Shown here one piece after another: positions 34,575 through 44,793 of a stretch of 64,000 bases of DNA. Location of the stretch: positions 21,791 through 85,790 of the forward strand of contig MENK01000003.1 of the NCBI GenBank assembly GCA_001768235.1, given 5' to 3'. This DNA comes from Bacteroidetes bacterium GWB2_32_14. Its GTDB lineage: Bacteria; Bacteroidota; Bacteroidia; Bacteroidales; UBA12077. Within the stretch, counting starts at the first letter, position 1. Each line of letters starts with the position of its first letter. A program made the translations under genes and the position numbers. The notes below the pieces were generated by a model that saw only the letters and a program-made list of their open reading frames with translations, had not been told where the DNA came from and ran no database searches.

Positions 34575-35366
34575 ATGTCAAACAATTTCGTTTATACCAT
34601 TTCGGCAAGAGGTAAAAAAGCAAATCAGCCGGTAGAAAAGTACCTTAAAACATTTTTCCCGAATATACCCCTTCATAAAATCGATAGTGTTTTTGGATTT
34701 GTTGAACCATCGTCGTTTTATAGTGGAAGGCCTTTTACAGGACGCCAAATCTCAAATAAAGACATTGATTTTTTAAGAAAAAACAATATTGGAGTTCGAA
34801 TTCCTTTTACAAATCATTTTGCAACTGAAAAAGAATATTTAAAAAATAAAAAAATACTGGATAAATACCACTATAAAGGAAATTCAATCATTGTAACCAA
34901 CGATAACCTGGCCCGATGGATAAAAAAAGATTACCCGTTATACCAGGTAGAAGCGAGTCTTTTAAAAGAAGTTAAGAACCTTGACGAGATAAATCATGCA
35001 CTTAGCATTTATGATACAGTTGTTTTACCCATGAACCTGAATAACAACCACGAATTATTAAAAAGTATAGAACAAAAAAACAGGATTACACTTTTTGGAA
35101 ATGGTGGTTGTGCCCTTACCTGCCCTAACAGAATTTGTTACGAGTATATTTCGAAACGAAATAAAGTGCTTACCACCACAAATACTATATTCAGGTATCT
35201 TTACTATTGGTACTACTTTGTTTTAAGGAACAAATGGTGTATGAATAAAATAAAACCCCGCAAGCTGCACGGGATAAAAGATTTTGATCTGGATGTATTA
35301 GCCGGACTCGGGTTCTCCCGCTTTAAAATGCTCAGGGAACACGCGGGAAGAAAATCAGGGTACTAA
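34575..35366 (+). CDS. unknown protein with Cys motif C-x3-C-x4-C, possibly U32-like barrel
   Basis: 263 residues, cytoplasmic, no family firmly recognised. The alternation of short beta strands and helices (SIIVTNDNLARWIK, YQVEASLLKEV, TVVLPMNLNNN, RITLFGNGGCALTCPNRICY) resembles one half of a TIM barrel. The cysteine set C179, C183, C188 plus C222 recalls the Fe-S-binding cysteines of U32-type proteins such as UbiU/UbiV. This is a similarity of pattern only. The C-terminus (GLGFSRFKMLREHAGRK) is basic. It stands alone, divergent from permease 2. Confidence 0.6.
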   Translation: MSNNFVYTISARGKKANQPVEKYLKTFFPNIPLHKIDSVFGFVEPSSFYSGRPFTGRQISNKDIDFLRKNNIGVRIPFTNHFATEKEYLKNKKILDKYHYKGNSIIVTNDNLARWIKKDYPLYQVEASLLKEVKNLDEINHALSIYDTVVLPMNLNNNHELLKSIEQKNRITLFGNGGCALTCPNRICYEYISKRNKVLTTTNTIFRYLYYWYYFVLRNKWCMNKIKPRKLHGIKDFDLDVLAGLGFSRFKMLREHAGRKSGY

Positions 35367-35412
35367 AGAAAAAATTATAAATTATGAATTGTTACGGATT
35401 TTAACTTTCAGA

Positions 35413-37044
<1,632 letters not shown>

Positions 37045-37218
37045 TTAAAAATTTTGTTCGTGTTTAATTGAAGGTTGGCAAAAGTAAATATTATTTAATT
37101 ATCTAAAAATGAATTATTAAAATATTTAAAATAAAAAATGTATGTTAAAAAATTTAAATATTAAATAGCTATTTTCAGATAGCATTTATATTTTTACAAT
37201 CATATACTTTAACACAAC

Positions 37219-37959
37219 ATGGAACTTCATTCACTGGAAACCAATCCTGAGTACATAAACCTGCAAACAGAAATGATATGGATGCAACGCTGGATAATGG
37301 AAACTCAGCAACGATTGGTAATTATTTTTGAAGGCCGCGATACAGCTGGTAAAGGAGGAGCAATTATGCGTTTTGTCCGGTTTATTAACCCGCGCGGATA
37401 CAGAATTGTAGCATTACCAAAACCAACAGAGCATGAAAAAGGACAATGGTATTTTCAACGATACATAAAAGTGTTACCCGACCCGGGAGAAATTGTTTTT
37501 TTTGACCGTAGCTGGTACAACCGGGCAGTAGTAGAACCGGTTATGGGATTTTGCACCGACGAACAATACCAGTTATTTATGAAACAGGTTGTTTCTCTTG
37601 AAAAAATGCTTATTGAAGATGGAATCAAAATTATAAAATTTTGGTTTTCCATTGATGTGGAGGAACAAAAACACAGGCTCGAAGAACGCAAGAGTGATCC
37701 TTTAAAACAATGGAAACTAAGTACTATTGATCTTCTCGCCCAGCTAAAATGGAATAACTACACTGAACATAAAGATGAAATGTTCAGAAGAACCGGAAGA
37801 AAGAATTGCCCGTGGGTTATTGTCCGGGGTAAAGATCGCGATAAAGCAAGGCTTGAGGCAATGCGTTATGTCCTGAATGAAATGGACTATCCCGATAAAG
37901 GAAAAACAGGTGAACGAATTGAACCCGACAAAAAGATTGTTAAAATAAAATTCTACTAA
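37219..37959 (+). CDS. ppk2: polyphosphate kinase 2 (PPK2 family)
   Basis: 246 residues, cytoplasmic. Walker A-like FEGRDTAGKGGAIMRF, then PRGYRIVALPKPTEHEKGQW, FFDRSWYNRAVVEPVMGF (lid and Walker B region) and the C-terminal WVIVRGKDRDKARLEAMRYV are the PPK2 hallmarks. It transfers phosphate between polyphosphate and nucleotides; the length and single domain suit the one-domain class. Whether it uses nucleoside mono- or diphosphates cannot be told by eye. It is followed after 36 bases by a secreted protein gene. Confidence 0.95.
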   Translation: MELHSLETNPEYINLQTEMIWMQRWIMETQQRLVIIFEGRDTAGKGGAIMRFVRFINPRGYRIVALPKPTEHEKGQWYFQRYIKVLPDPGEIVFFDRSWYNRAVVEPVMGFCTDEQYQLFMKQVVSLEKMLIEDGIKIIKFWFSIDVEEQKHRLEERKSDPLKQWKLSTIDLLAQLKWNNYTEHKDEMFRRTGRKNCPWVIVRGKDRDKARLEAMRYVLNEMDYPDKGKTGERIEPDKKIVKIKFY

Positions 37960-37995
37960 AAAGTAAACCCGAACTTCAATTTAAAATACCAGGAT

Positions 37996-38631
37996 ATGAA
38001 CCGGTTTGTTTTACTGTTTATCCTTTTCGTTACGCACCATTTTTTATATTCGCAAGCCATAATTCAAAAAACAGATACAGATTATACTCTAAAAATTGAA
38101 TCGGATAGTATAATCCGCCACCTTACCTTTTGGAAAGAAAAAGACTCTGCAGGTTATTATGGTTTTAAATATTCATACACCAAATTTACCCCCCTTGTAC
38201 AACCAATATATCTGAAGAATGAAATTAAAACCATTGAGTTTTTATGGAATCGTGCTACAGACAGTATTCAAATTAATTTGAATACTATTTTTATTGGTTA
38301 TCCTGAAGAATATCATGATATTCTGATAAATCACATTCAAGCTTTTAATAGTTCTGCCGAATGGCAAAATCATTTAAAGAAACATGGTAAAAAACTGGAT
38401 TATAAGTTAATTCATAAGATAATGCTCGATTACAATGTTTATAAACCTTTAAATGATTTTCTTTTAACCAGGGGGTACGAAATTTCAGAATACACCACAG
38501 AAAAGCATGGTTTTATAACAAAGGAAACATTAATAAAAGCAGGTTTCTCAGGATCTGAAATTATTCCAATGCCATTTATGGTTTGGATAAGTATAAAAAA
38601 CAAAGGGTGTTCTAATACAGAAACACCCTGA
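37996..38631 (+). CDS. exported protein of unknown family
   Basis: 211 residues with a signal sequence ending FLYSQ. The mature part has beta strands at the start (DYTLKIESDSIIRHLTFWKE) and helices at the end, with no recognised motif. It lies 36 bases after ppk2 and is probably co-transcribed. An intrinsic terminator-like hairpin is built into its last codons (NKGCSNTETP), so the C-terminal residues are partly dictated by the hairpin. Confidence 0.6.
   Translation: MNRFVLLFILFVTHHFLYSQAIIQKTDTDYTLKIESDSIIRHLTFWKEKDSAGYYGFKYSYTKFTPLVQPIYLKNEIKTIEFLWNRATDSIQINLNTIFIGYPEEYHDILINHIQAFNSSAEWQNHLKKHGKKLDYKLIHKIMLDYNVYKPLNDFLLTRGYEISEYTTEKHGFITKETLIKAGFSGSEIIPMPFMVWISIKNKGCSNTETP
38604..38629 (+). 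terminator. terminator-like hairpin inside the 3' end of the coding sequence
   Basis: AGGGTGTT (38604-38611) and AACACCCT (38622-38629) form an 8-bp stem within the final codons and stop codon of the exported-protein gene. It is preceded by A-rich sequence and lies just before the convergent permease 3 gene, so it may work in both directions. Confidence 0.6.
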
Positions 38632-38655
38632 TTCAATAATCTTTCTTAACGAGTA

Positions 38656-41079
38656 CTATTCATATTTTAGTGAAACCGCGGGATTTATGCTGGCCGACTT
38701 AATTGTCCTGTAGCTTATAGTGGCCAATGCAATAACTATTGCAACAACAAAACCAATAATAAAATCAAAAACATTTAAATTAATTCTGTAATGATAATTC
38801 TGTAACCAGTTATTGCCAATATAATAAATAACCGGCCAGGCTATAATGGTTGAAATTGATATAAGTACAATAATTTCTTTTGAAATTAGGTAAAATATAT
38901 TTGGAATGGATGCACCCATCGCTTTACGAATACCAATTTCTTTGGTTCTTTGCTCAACCGTAAATGATGTCAGTCCAAACAGTCCAAGAGATGCGATTAA
39001 AATTGCCAGAATTGTAAAAATAATCGCGAGCTTGGAGTTACGTGCTTCTTCCTTATACAAATTGTTAAACGATTCATCAAGGAAAAAATACTGCATTGGC
39101 TCGTTAGCCGTAAAATCCTTCCATACATTTTCAATTCCGTGAATAGTATTATTAATAGAATTAGCTGATATTTTAACAGTTACAAAGCCCCAGTTTATAT
39201 TTTCGTTTTTAAAATTAAAAATGTAAGGAGTAATCTCTGTTTGGAGCGATCTGAAATGAAAATCCTTTACAACACCAATCACGGGAACATATGTTATTGA
39301 ATCAGGATTATCGTTATCACCAATAAACCGGGTTTCGAGTGCAGGTGAAAAATTATAATGTTTTACAGCCCGTTCATTAATAACACAAGCTTCTTCATCA
39401 GACGGATGGTTCTTATCGAAAAAGCGTCCTTCGGAAATCTCTATCCCAAATGTTTCCAAATAATCATAATCAACCCAGTTTGATTCAAGTAGCAGTGTTT
39501 CTTCTCTCCGTCCTTCTACTAAGTACCCGTTGTTGTTATTGTTATGTGAAGGAACTGCTGTTGAAGCACTAACCTTCTGCACCCCCGGCACTTGCAACAG
39601 CTCTTCTTTAAATGATTTTATCCGTTTTCCAACAACCTCTGCCCTGCGAATAACCAATAACTGCTCTTTTTTGAAACCTAAATTTTTGTTTTGCATGTAA
39701 TGTATCTGGCGAAACATTATTGTAGTACCAACAATAAGGATTATTGAAATTGAAAACTGAATAACTACTAAAATACTCCTTAACCTTCCATTTTTCATAC
39801 TGTCTTTTATGTTTCCTTTTAAAACAAGAACTGGTTTAAAAGCTGAAAGATAAAATGCAGGATAACTTCCTGCTAATAAACCTACAAAAACAGTTATGAT
39901 TATAAGTACAGGAATAATATACCATCTCTCAAAGAAATTCAATTCCAGATTTACCTGGAGCAGGTTATTAAAATAAGGCAAGCTGAGTTCAATAATAAAA
40001 ACGGCTATTAATAAAGAGAAAAAAGCAAGCAATAAAGATTCTGTTAAAAACTGCCTGATAAGCAATCCTTTTGTCGAACCGCTTACTTTTTTTATTCCAA
40101 CTTCTTTTGCACGTTTTGCTGCTTGTGCTGTTGAAAGATTCATGAAATTAATGGCAGCGATAATTATTATAAGAATTGCAATACTTGCAAATATGTAAAG
40201 ATATTTTGGATCATTTGCCGGCTTAGTATCCTGCTGGATTTCGGGTTGAAGGTGTATGTCAAGCAATGGTTGCAGAAATAGAGTATATTTATTGCCCTGA
40301 GAAAAGAAATCATCAAGGGAAATACCTATAAATTGCTGAATAAGCGGCCCTACATATTTAGAAATCATCCCGGGTATTTTAGCATCTACATCTTTGTAGT
40401 TTGCACCTGGTTTTAATAACAGGTATGTATTAAAACTGTTTGAAAGCCATTGATTATCATTTGCCCTGCGATTGGATAAGAATGAACCTATAATATTTGC
40501 ATCAAAATGTGAATTCCCGGGTAAATCCTTAAAAATCCCAGTAATTTTATAAAGAGAAGAATCGTTGCCAATTTTAAGCATTTTATCTACTGGATCATCA
40601 TTTCCAAAAATCTTTTTTGCAGTCGATTCCGATAACACTACTTTATAAGGAGCATCAAGAACAGTTCGAATATTCCCTTTAACTAAAGGAATGCTGAATA
40701 TTTTAAAAAAGGACGAATCTGCTTCAATAAATTTATCTTCTGTAAAATTCTTATCTTCATATTTTATAATCGTTTCACCTTCAATATTTAACCTGGCATA
40801 ATCTTCCACTTCGGGAAATTCCTGCAGCATTGTTGGGCCAATAGGTGTTGCTGTTGACGAAGCTTGTAGCTCCTGCCCTCCAATTTTTCCATCGAGTATA
40901 ATACGGTAAATACGGTCGCTTTTTTCGTTAAAAGTATCATAACTTAATTCGTGTATAACATACAATGCTATTAGCAAACTGCAAGCTATACCTATAGAAA
41001 GCCCCAGAATATTGATTAAAACATAACCTTTTTGTCTGCTAAACGAACGGATGCTGTGTTTGAAAGTATCTTTTATCAT
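38656..41079 (-). CDS. FtsX/MacB-type ABC transporter permease 3
   Basis: 807 residues, third permease of this type in the window. N-terminal helix INILGLSIGIACSLLIALYV, MacB_PCD periplasmic domain, central helices after AKRAKEVGIKKVSGSTKGLL, second periplasmic domain with a HNNNNNGYLVEGRR segment, and C-terminal helices after RTKEIGIRKAMGASIPNIF. It ends NPAVSLKYE. No ATPase gene is adjacent. Upstream DNA (41080-41260) lacks the CGRACA motif seen for permeases 1 and 2, so it is probably regulated differently. Confidence 0.92.
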   Translation of the reverse strand: MIKDTFKHSIRSFSRQKGYVLINILGLSIGIACSLLIALYVIHELSYDTFNEKSDRIYRIILDGKIGGQELQASSTATPIGPTMLQEFPEVEDYARLNIEGETIIKYEDKNFTEDKFIEADSSFFKIFSIPLVKGNIRTVLDAPYKVVLSESTAKKIFGNDDPVDKMLKIGNDSSLYKITGIFKDLPGNSHFDANIIGSFLSNRRANDNQWLSNSFNTYLLLKPGANYKDVDAKIPGMISKYVGPLIQQFIGISLDDFFSQGNKYTLFLQPLLDIHLQPEIQQDTKPANDPKYLYIFASIAILIIIIAAINFMNLSTAQAAKRAKEVGIKKVSGSTKGLLIRQFLTESLLLAFFSLLIAVFIIELSLPYFNNLLQVNLELNFFERWYIIPVLIIITVFVGLLAGSYPAFYLSAFKPVLVLKGNIKDSMKNGRLRSILVVIQFSISIILIVGTTIMFRQIHYMQNKNLGFKKEQLLVIRRAEVVGKRIKSFKEELLQVPGVQKVSASTAVPSHNNNNNGYLVEGRREETLLLESNWVDYDYLETFGIEISEGRFFDKNHPSDEEACVINERAVKHYNFSPALETRFIGDNDNPDSITYVPVIGVVKDFHFRSLQTEITPYIFNFKNENINWGFVTVKISANSINNTIHGIENVWKDFTANEPMQYFFLDESFNNLYKEEARNSKLAIIFTILAILIASLGLFGLTSFTVEQRTKEIGIRKAMGASIPNIFYLISKEIIVLISISTIIAWPVIYYIGNNWLQNYHYRINLNVFDFIIGFVVAIVIALATISYRTIKSASINPAVSLKYE

Positions 41080-41260
41080 ATCTCTTCTTTTAATAAAAAA
41101 TCAATTTATAAAAAACGAATCATATTTAAAATCGTTGTTACTGGATTTTTAAATCTTAAATTTATATTTTATTCCTTTTATCAGACGCATAGAAAATTGA
41201 ATTGTTACAAAATTTATTTTAAAAACTGCAATAAATCGAAAAGTTAAAGTCAGGGTATAT

Positions 41261-41824
41261 ATGAACGATAAAAATGTAAATAAAAAATTTATACATTTTA
41301 TTTCCGGGGAATACCGGAATTTAGTTGTTTATGTTAAAAAATATATGAACGAAAGATACTACAATATAACAGCCGAAGATATTATCCAGGATGTTACATT
41401 AAATATTTTTTCAACTGTAGAATTTGATTCCCGTATTGAAAATATTGCAGGATATTTCTACAGGTCACTTAGAAACAGGATATCAGATATAAGGAGTAAA
41501 AAGAAAAATGAACTATTGATAGATAATTTTTCAAACGATAATAACGGGAATTCATTTTTTGAATCCCTTTTGACTGATGAGTTCGATGATTCAAAAACAA
41601 TTAATGACAGTAAGTTTTATCAAAAACTACATGAAGCACTTGAAGAGTTAAATCCAAATCAACAAGCTGTAATTATTGCAACTGAAATTGACAATTGTAC
41701 ATACGACGAGCTCTCTGAAGAATGGGGAATTCCTATTGGCACATTACTTTCGTGGAAAAGCCGTGGAATAAAAAAACTAAAGGAAAAAATCAAGCTTGAT
41801 GATTTTTATATTGATAATGAATAA
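41261..41824 (+). CDS. sigma-70 family RNA polymerase sigma factor (ECF-like)
   Basis: 187 residues. Region 2 is near 15-90 (YITAEDIIQDVTLNIFSTVE, GYFYRSLRNRISDIRSKKKNE) and region 4 near 125-180 (LHEALEELNPNQQAVIIATE, TYDELSEEWGIPIGTLLSWKSRGIKKLKEKI). This is the two-domain layout of ECF factors. No anti-sigma (FecR type) gene follows; instead a two-helix membrane protein gene starts 29 bases downstream. It may be controlled by that protein. Confidence 0.9.
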   Translation: MNDKNVNKKFIHFISGEYRNLVVYVKKYMNERYYNITAEDIIQDVTLNIFSTVEFDSRIENIAGYFYRSLRNRISDIRSKKKNELLIDNFSNDNNGNSFFESLLTDEFDDSKTINDSKFYQKLHEALEELNPNQQAVIIATEIDNCTYDELSEEWGIPIGTLLSWKSRGIKKLKEKIKLDDFYIDNE

Positions 41825-41853
41825 TTAACATAAATTAAAAAATCAAATAAATT

Positions 41854-42276
41854 ATGAAAACACATTTTTGTAATGATGATAATCCCTGGAAAAGAGGATT
41901 TAAGTACGCGGGAATATTCATACTTGGAGGTATAGCTGCTGTGGGATTTGCCGTTTTGTTCGGTTATTTTGTAATGCTGCTCTGGAACTGGCTAATGCCC
42001 GAAATTTTTGGATTAACAACAATCACATTCTGGCAGGCTGTTGGAATTATTATCCTTGCCCGGTTAATTTTTGGTGCATTCAAACATCACGACAAGCATT
42101 ACCACGACTATCCGGGAAAGAAATTTAACTCAAGATGCAAAGATAAGGAATGGTGGAAAAATCATAAAAGTAACTGGCGATATTTCGACGATTACTGGAG
42201 CGAAGAAGGTGAAGAAGCTTTTAATAGCTATATCGAACGTAAAATAACCAAACCCGATTCAGAAATTAAAGAATAA
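41854..42276 (+). CDS. two-helix membrane protein co-transcribed with sigma factor
   Basis: 140 residues. Helices at about 17-45 (YAGIFILGGIAAVGFAVLFG continuing to VMLLWNW) and 55-72 (FWQAVGIIILARLIF) are followed by a His/Asp-rich stretch HHDKHYHDYPG and a charged cytoplasmic tail (WWKNHKSNWRYFDDYWSEEG). It has no recognised family. Its position after the ECF gene suggests it senses the envelope or controls the sigma factor, but that is inference. The His-rich segment could bind metal. A strong terminator follows. Confidence 0.68.
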   Translation: MKTHFCNDDNPWKRGFKYAGIFILGGIAAVGFAVLFGYFVMLLWNWLMPEIFGLTTITFWQAVGIIILARLIFGAFKHHDKHYHDYPGKKFNSRCKDKEWWKNHKSNWRYFDDYWSEEGEEAFNSYIERKITKPDSEIKE

Positions 42277-42302
42277 AATCACCTCCAGCTATGTATATAA
42301 AG

Positions 42303-42342
42303 CATTATGGAAAAGCATCAGGCTTTACCATAATGTTTTTTT
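42303..42342 (+). terminator. intrinsic terminator of sigma-factor operon
   Basis: CATTATGGAAAAGC (42303-42316) pairs with GCTTTACCATAATG (about 42322-42335) with one A/A mismatch and a 5-base loop, followed by a run of seven T. Confidence 0.93.
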
Positions 42343-42391
42343 ATTCTTCAGGATCATGGGAATTGTGTAAAACTCCCTGAAAAGAAACAAA

Positions 42392-42850
42392 TTACGAGGT
42401 TAATTTAACTTCTTTGTGAATCGTTTTTTCGAGTAATTCAACTGCTGTTTTAATAAAGTACGAACACTTTTTATTAAATACATCAGCACTTTGAGCTTCA
42501 TTCCGGCCTTCCCGTGTATTTAAATCAAAATTTATTAAAGCCTTACAGTTAATACTCCCATGATATTCAGCAAACTGTTTTGAAAACTCCTGAATTAAAT
42601 GATTTGTAATTTCTTTGGCTTCGTCGTCGCCTTGTTTATATTTGCCACGAAGATATCCTATAACCATAAATGCTCCGGTAGCTGCTCCGCAGGTACCCTG
42701 CATCCGTCCCATTCCACCACCAAATCCAGAAGCCAAACGAAGTGCTGTTTCTTCGCTAATATCCATTATATCAGCAAAAGAAACAATAACCGACTGGGCA
42801 CAATTAAAACCTGATGAATAAAATTGAAGAGCTTTTTCTGAACGGTTCAT
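42392..42850 (-). CDS. C_GCAxxG_C_C family redox protein
   Basis: 152 residues. The family pattern is present: NCAQSV near the N-terminus, GFGGGMGRMQGTCGAATGAF, then INCKALINFD and FNKKCSYFIK. These conserved cysteines are thought to bind a metal or redox cofactor, but no reaction is established. Small cytoplasmic protein. It is 10 bases downstream of the small 42861 gene on the same strand, so they probably share a transcript. Confidence 0.9.
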   Translation of the reverse strand: MNRSEKALQFYSSGFNCAQSVIVSFADIMDISEETALRLASGFGGGMGRMQGTCGAATGAFMVIGYLRGKYKQGDDEAKEITNHLIQEFSKQFAEYHGSINCKALINFDLNTREGRNEAQSADVFNKKCSYFIKTAVELLEKTIHKEVKLTS

Positions 42851-42860
42851 AGCAAAAAAA

Positions 42861-43106
42861 TTAGGCTGGTCGTCGGTGATGAATTACCTGGTTGAATTTT
42901 TCAACAAAAACATTACTGCAATTTACTAATTTGTACTTAGGAATAGAATGTTCAGAAAAATCAATCTCTACACGTGCCGAAGGGTTCTTTTCTAAATGCC
43001 CTATTACTTTTAAATAATCTTTTACCACATCATACTCGATATAGTCAATATCAAAAGGATCTTCTAACTCAAACTCATTTCCATTTTTATAACAAGCAAT
43101 TGTCAT
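42861..43106 (-). CDS. small conserved-type protein, unknown
   Basis: 81 residues, acidic and without a signal or membrane helix. Pattern TIACYKNGNEFELEDPFDID, VVKDYLKVIGHLEKNPSARV, CSNVFVEKFNQVIHHRRPA. No family recognised. It is upstream of the C_GCAxxG_C_C gene with a 10-base gap. Codon use looks like that of its neighbours and there is no competing ORF, so it is probably real. Confidence 0.55.
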   Translation of the reverse strand: MTIACYKNGNEFELEDPFDIDYIEYDVVKDYLKVIGHLEKNPSARVEIDFSEHSIPKYKLVNCSNVFVEKFNQVIHHRRPA

Positions 43107-43463
43107 ATATTTTTATTTTTTAATTTTTATTTCCATTAACAAACTTGGGGCCAAAATGTTTTAACCTATTTATTAAAAGACTTAACCCGCTGAGGTGAAC
43201 TAACTAATTTTATGTTGATTGTAATAAAATCATTACAAATTCAAAGATGATTGTTTTTGTGAATTGGTTGCGTTAGTTAAATTATTTATACATATGAAAC
43301 ATGTTTCTAATTTTATGCAAGCAAATAACGTTACTAATTATGAAGTGAAAATGAAGTTAACTTTTTTATACTATGAAAAAATGGAACAACAGATTTAATC
43401 CATTATTCCATTTCAAAAAAAGTATTAACAAAAATCAAAAAAACTTAAACTACCTGCATCCTG
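43107..43463. other. AT-rich intergenic region with terminator
   Basis: 357 bases between two minus-strand genes. The left part is the leader of the 42861 gene. At 43379-43413 AAATGGAA and TTCCATTT form an 8-bp stem (19-base loop), followed on the minus strand by TTTTTT minus one overlap base. That is a likely terminator for the T9SS-tailed gene at 43464. A 34-codon ORF at 43294-43398 (+) exists but has no supporting signal. Confidence 0.45.
43379..43413 (-). terminator. probable terminator of T9SS-tailed protein gene
   Basis: The stem AAATGGAA/TTCCATTT lies 50 bases beyond the stop codon. On the minus strand a T-run follows the stem. The loop is large (19 bases), so confidence is moderate. 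Confidence 0.5.
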
Positions 43464-44630
43464 CTATTTAATTATAAGTTTCCTGGTTGCGGTTTTCTTT
43501 CCCCGTGAAATCTGGATAAAATATTCGTCCGCAGTTAAATCAAGTTCTTTAGTATAAATTCCCGAGAAATTTTTTTGTTCATCGGTAAAGCTGCTCTTAC
43601 CTGATTTATCGAATATATTGATTTTCAATGTTGCCTTATCCTTAACTTCAAGGTTGAGATTTAACTTTTGTGTATTCGCTTCATACATTAGCTTTAAATC
43701 GCTAATATCAAGCTCATTACCAGGATTAACATCTTTTTTAATATCAACAAGTAGTTTTTTATCATCGTCGTTTAAATCTTTTATCATTATAATTGATTTA
43801 TGAATTTTTGATTCATCACCCGTTTTCAAAACAAATACATCTTCATTCGAATAAAACTCTCCTTCGCCATCGTTCATAACTACTGTTTTGTAATTACCAT
43901 CATCTCCAGATTTAACAATTACTTTATAAGCTTTTTCAGTTTTAACATCTTCACCATCGGCAGTTACAAATACCTGGATATCTTTTTTATCTCCGGTTTC
44001 AGAAATAATGTTCTTGATCCGGATTACTTTTAAGCTATCTTCAGAAATTGTTGAAACATCACCTGATTCACTTACCCAAACATATACATTGCTATCATCA
44101 TCCGCACTATCGCCGCTTTTATACTTTTTAATCATCATTTTATTTTGGCAGTTATGCAAACTGGTATCTTTAAACATCTCTACATCATCACCATCACTAA
44201 TAAATAGCATGTTTTTAGCTGAATGTTCTTTAAACTTTCCATCATTGGAACAAATAATTGTAACTTTTTTCTCTATTTCCTTTTTATTTTCATATTCTTC
44301 GTCAAGCTCTACCCATATTTTCATTAAGGAATCTCCTTTCTCGCATTTCTTGCCGTCAAACATGTAAATTTTCATTTTACAATCACCGGCTTTGTCTTTT
44401 TTCAATTCATTAATAATGCTTTCCACATCTTCTGTCAGATGTAAACCAGAAAAATCAACATCTTTAACATCTGTATTTATTAAAACCGTGTCAATAGTTG
44501 TTGTTTTGCCATTTACTTCTTTTATTATTTTAACTTTTATTTCTTCCTTATCCTGAGCATTAACAGAAAAGCTAAGGATTAAAATCGCTACAAGTACAAT
44601 ACATGTAATTAACTTACTATTTGTTTTCAT
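43464..44630 (-). CDS. exported acidic protein with T9SS-type C-terminus
   Basis: 388 residues from the ATG at 44630, which has a strong Shine-Dalgarno AAAGGAG 8 bases before it and begins a clean signal peptide (MKTNSKLITCIVLVAILILS, ends VNAQ). An in-frame ATG at 44663 would add 11 unlikely residues. The body is rich in Asp, Lys and Glu with many VKIIKEVNGKT/SGDDGNYKTVVMNDG-like strands and no recognised enzyme motif. The last 70 residues (LNLNLEVKDKATLKINIFDK, ELDLTADEYFIQI, ATRKLIIK) look like a T9SS sorting domain. It is divergent from a histidine kinase/response regulator operon and is a candidate target of that system. Confidence 0.72.
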   Translation of the reverse strand: MKTNSKLITCIVLVAILILSFSVNAQDKEEIKVKIIKEVNGKTTTIDTVLINTDVKDVDFSGLHLTEDVESIINELKKDKAGDCKMKIYMFDGKKCEKGDSLMKIWVELDEEYENKKEIEKKVTIICSNDGKFKEHSAKNMLFISDGDDVEMFKDTSLHNCQNKMMIKKYKSGDSADDDSNVYVWVSESGDVSTISEDSLKVIRIKNIISETGDKKDIQVFVTADGEDVKTEKAYKVIVKSGDDGNYKTVVMNDGEGEFYSNEDVFVLKTGDESKIHKSIIMIKDLNDDDKKLLVDIKKDVNPGNELDISDLKLMYEANTQKLNLNLEVKDKATLKINIFDKSGKSSFTDEQKNFSGIYTKELDLTADEYFIQISRGKKTATRKLIIK

Positions 44631-44667
44631 TTTTATTTCTCCTTTATTAGTTTTAAAGATCATGAAA

Positions 44668-44675
44668 CAAACTTA
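44668..44675 (-). promoter_or_regulatory. -7 element for acidic T9SS-tailed protein gene
   Basis: The minus strand reads TAAGTTTG (TAnnTTTG), 38 bases from the start codon at 44630. The expected TTTG 19 bases further upstream is not exact. Confidence 0.5.
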
Positions 44676-44708
44676 CAAAACATTGATAATCAAAAATCTT
44701 AACATCTG

Positions 44709-44735
44709 GTTAAAAAGAGTTAAAGAATTGTTAAA
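44709..44735. promoter_or_regulatory. three phased GTTAAA direct repeats upstream of the kinase operon
   Basis: GTTAAA at 44709-44714, 44719-44724 and 44730-44735, with start-to-start spacings of 10 and 11 bases. They lie 27-53 bases upstream of the likely -7 element TATATTTG (44762-44769) of the kinase/regulator operon. This is the layout of an OmpR-family binding site and suggests autoregulation by the 46418 regulator. Confidence 0.6.
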
Positions 44736-44761
44736 GTTTTCGCGAGGGTTGTATTTATATT

Positions 44762-44769
44762 TATATTTG
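44762..44769 (+). promoter_or_regulatory. -7 element for histidine kinase operon
   Basis: TATATTTG matches TAnnTTTG. The -33 TTTG is missing, as expected for an activator-dependent promoter. Transcription would start near 44776, favouring the ATG at 44794 over upstream starts. Confidence 0.5.
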
Positions 44770-44793
44770 GGCTTGAAAATGAATTTATTTAAA

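Noticed and set aside
43294..43398. 34-codon ORF on the plus strand in the 43107-43463 gap
   Set aside because: No ribosome-binding site, promoter or similarity; its end overlaps the probable terminator stem.
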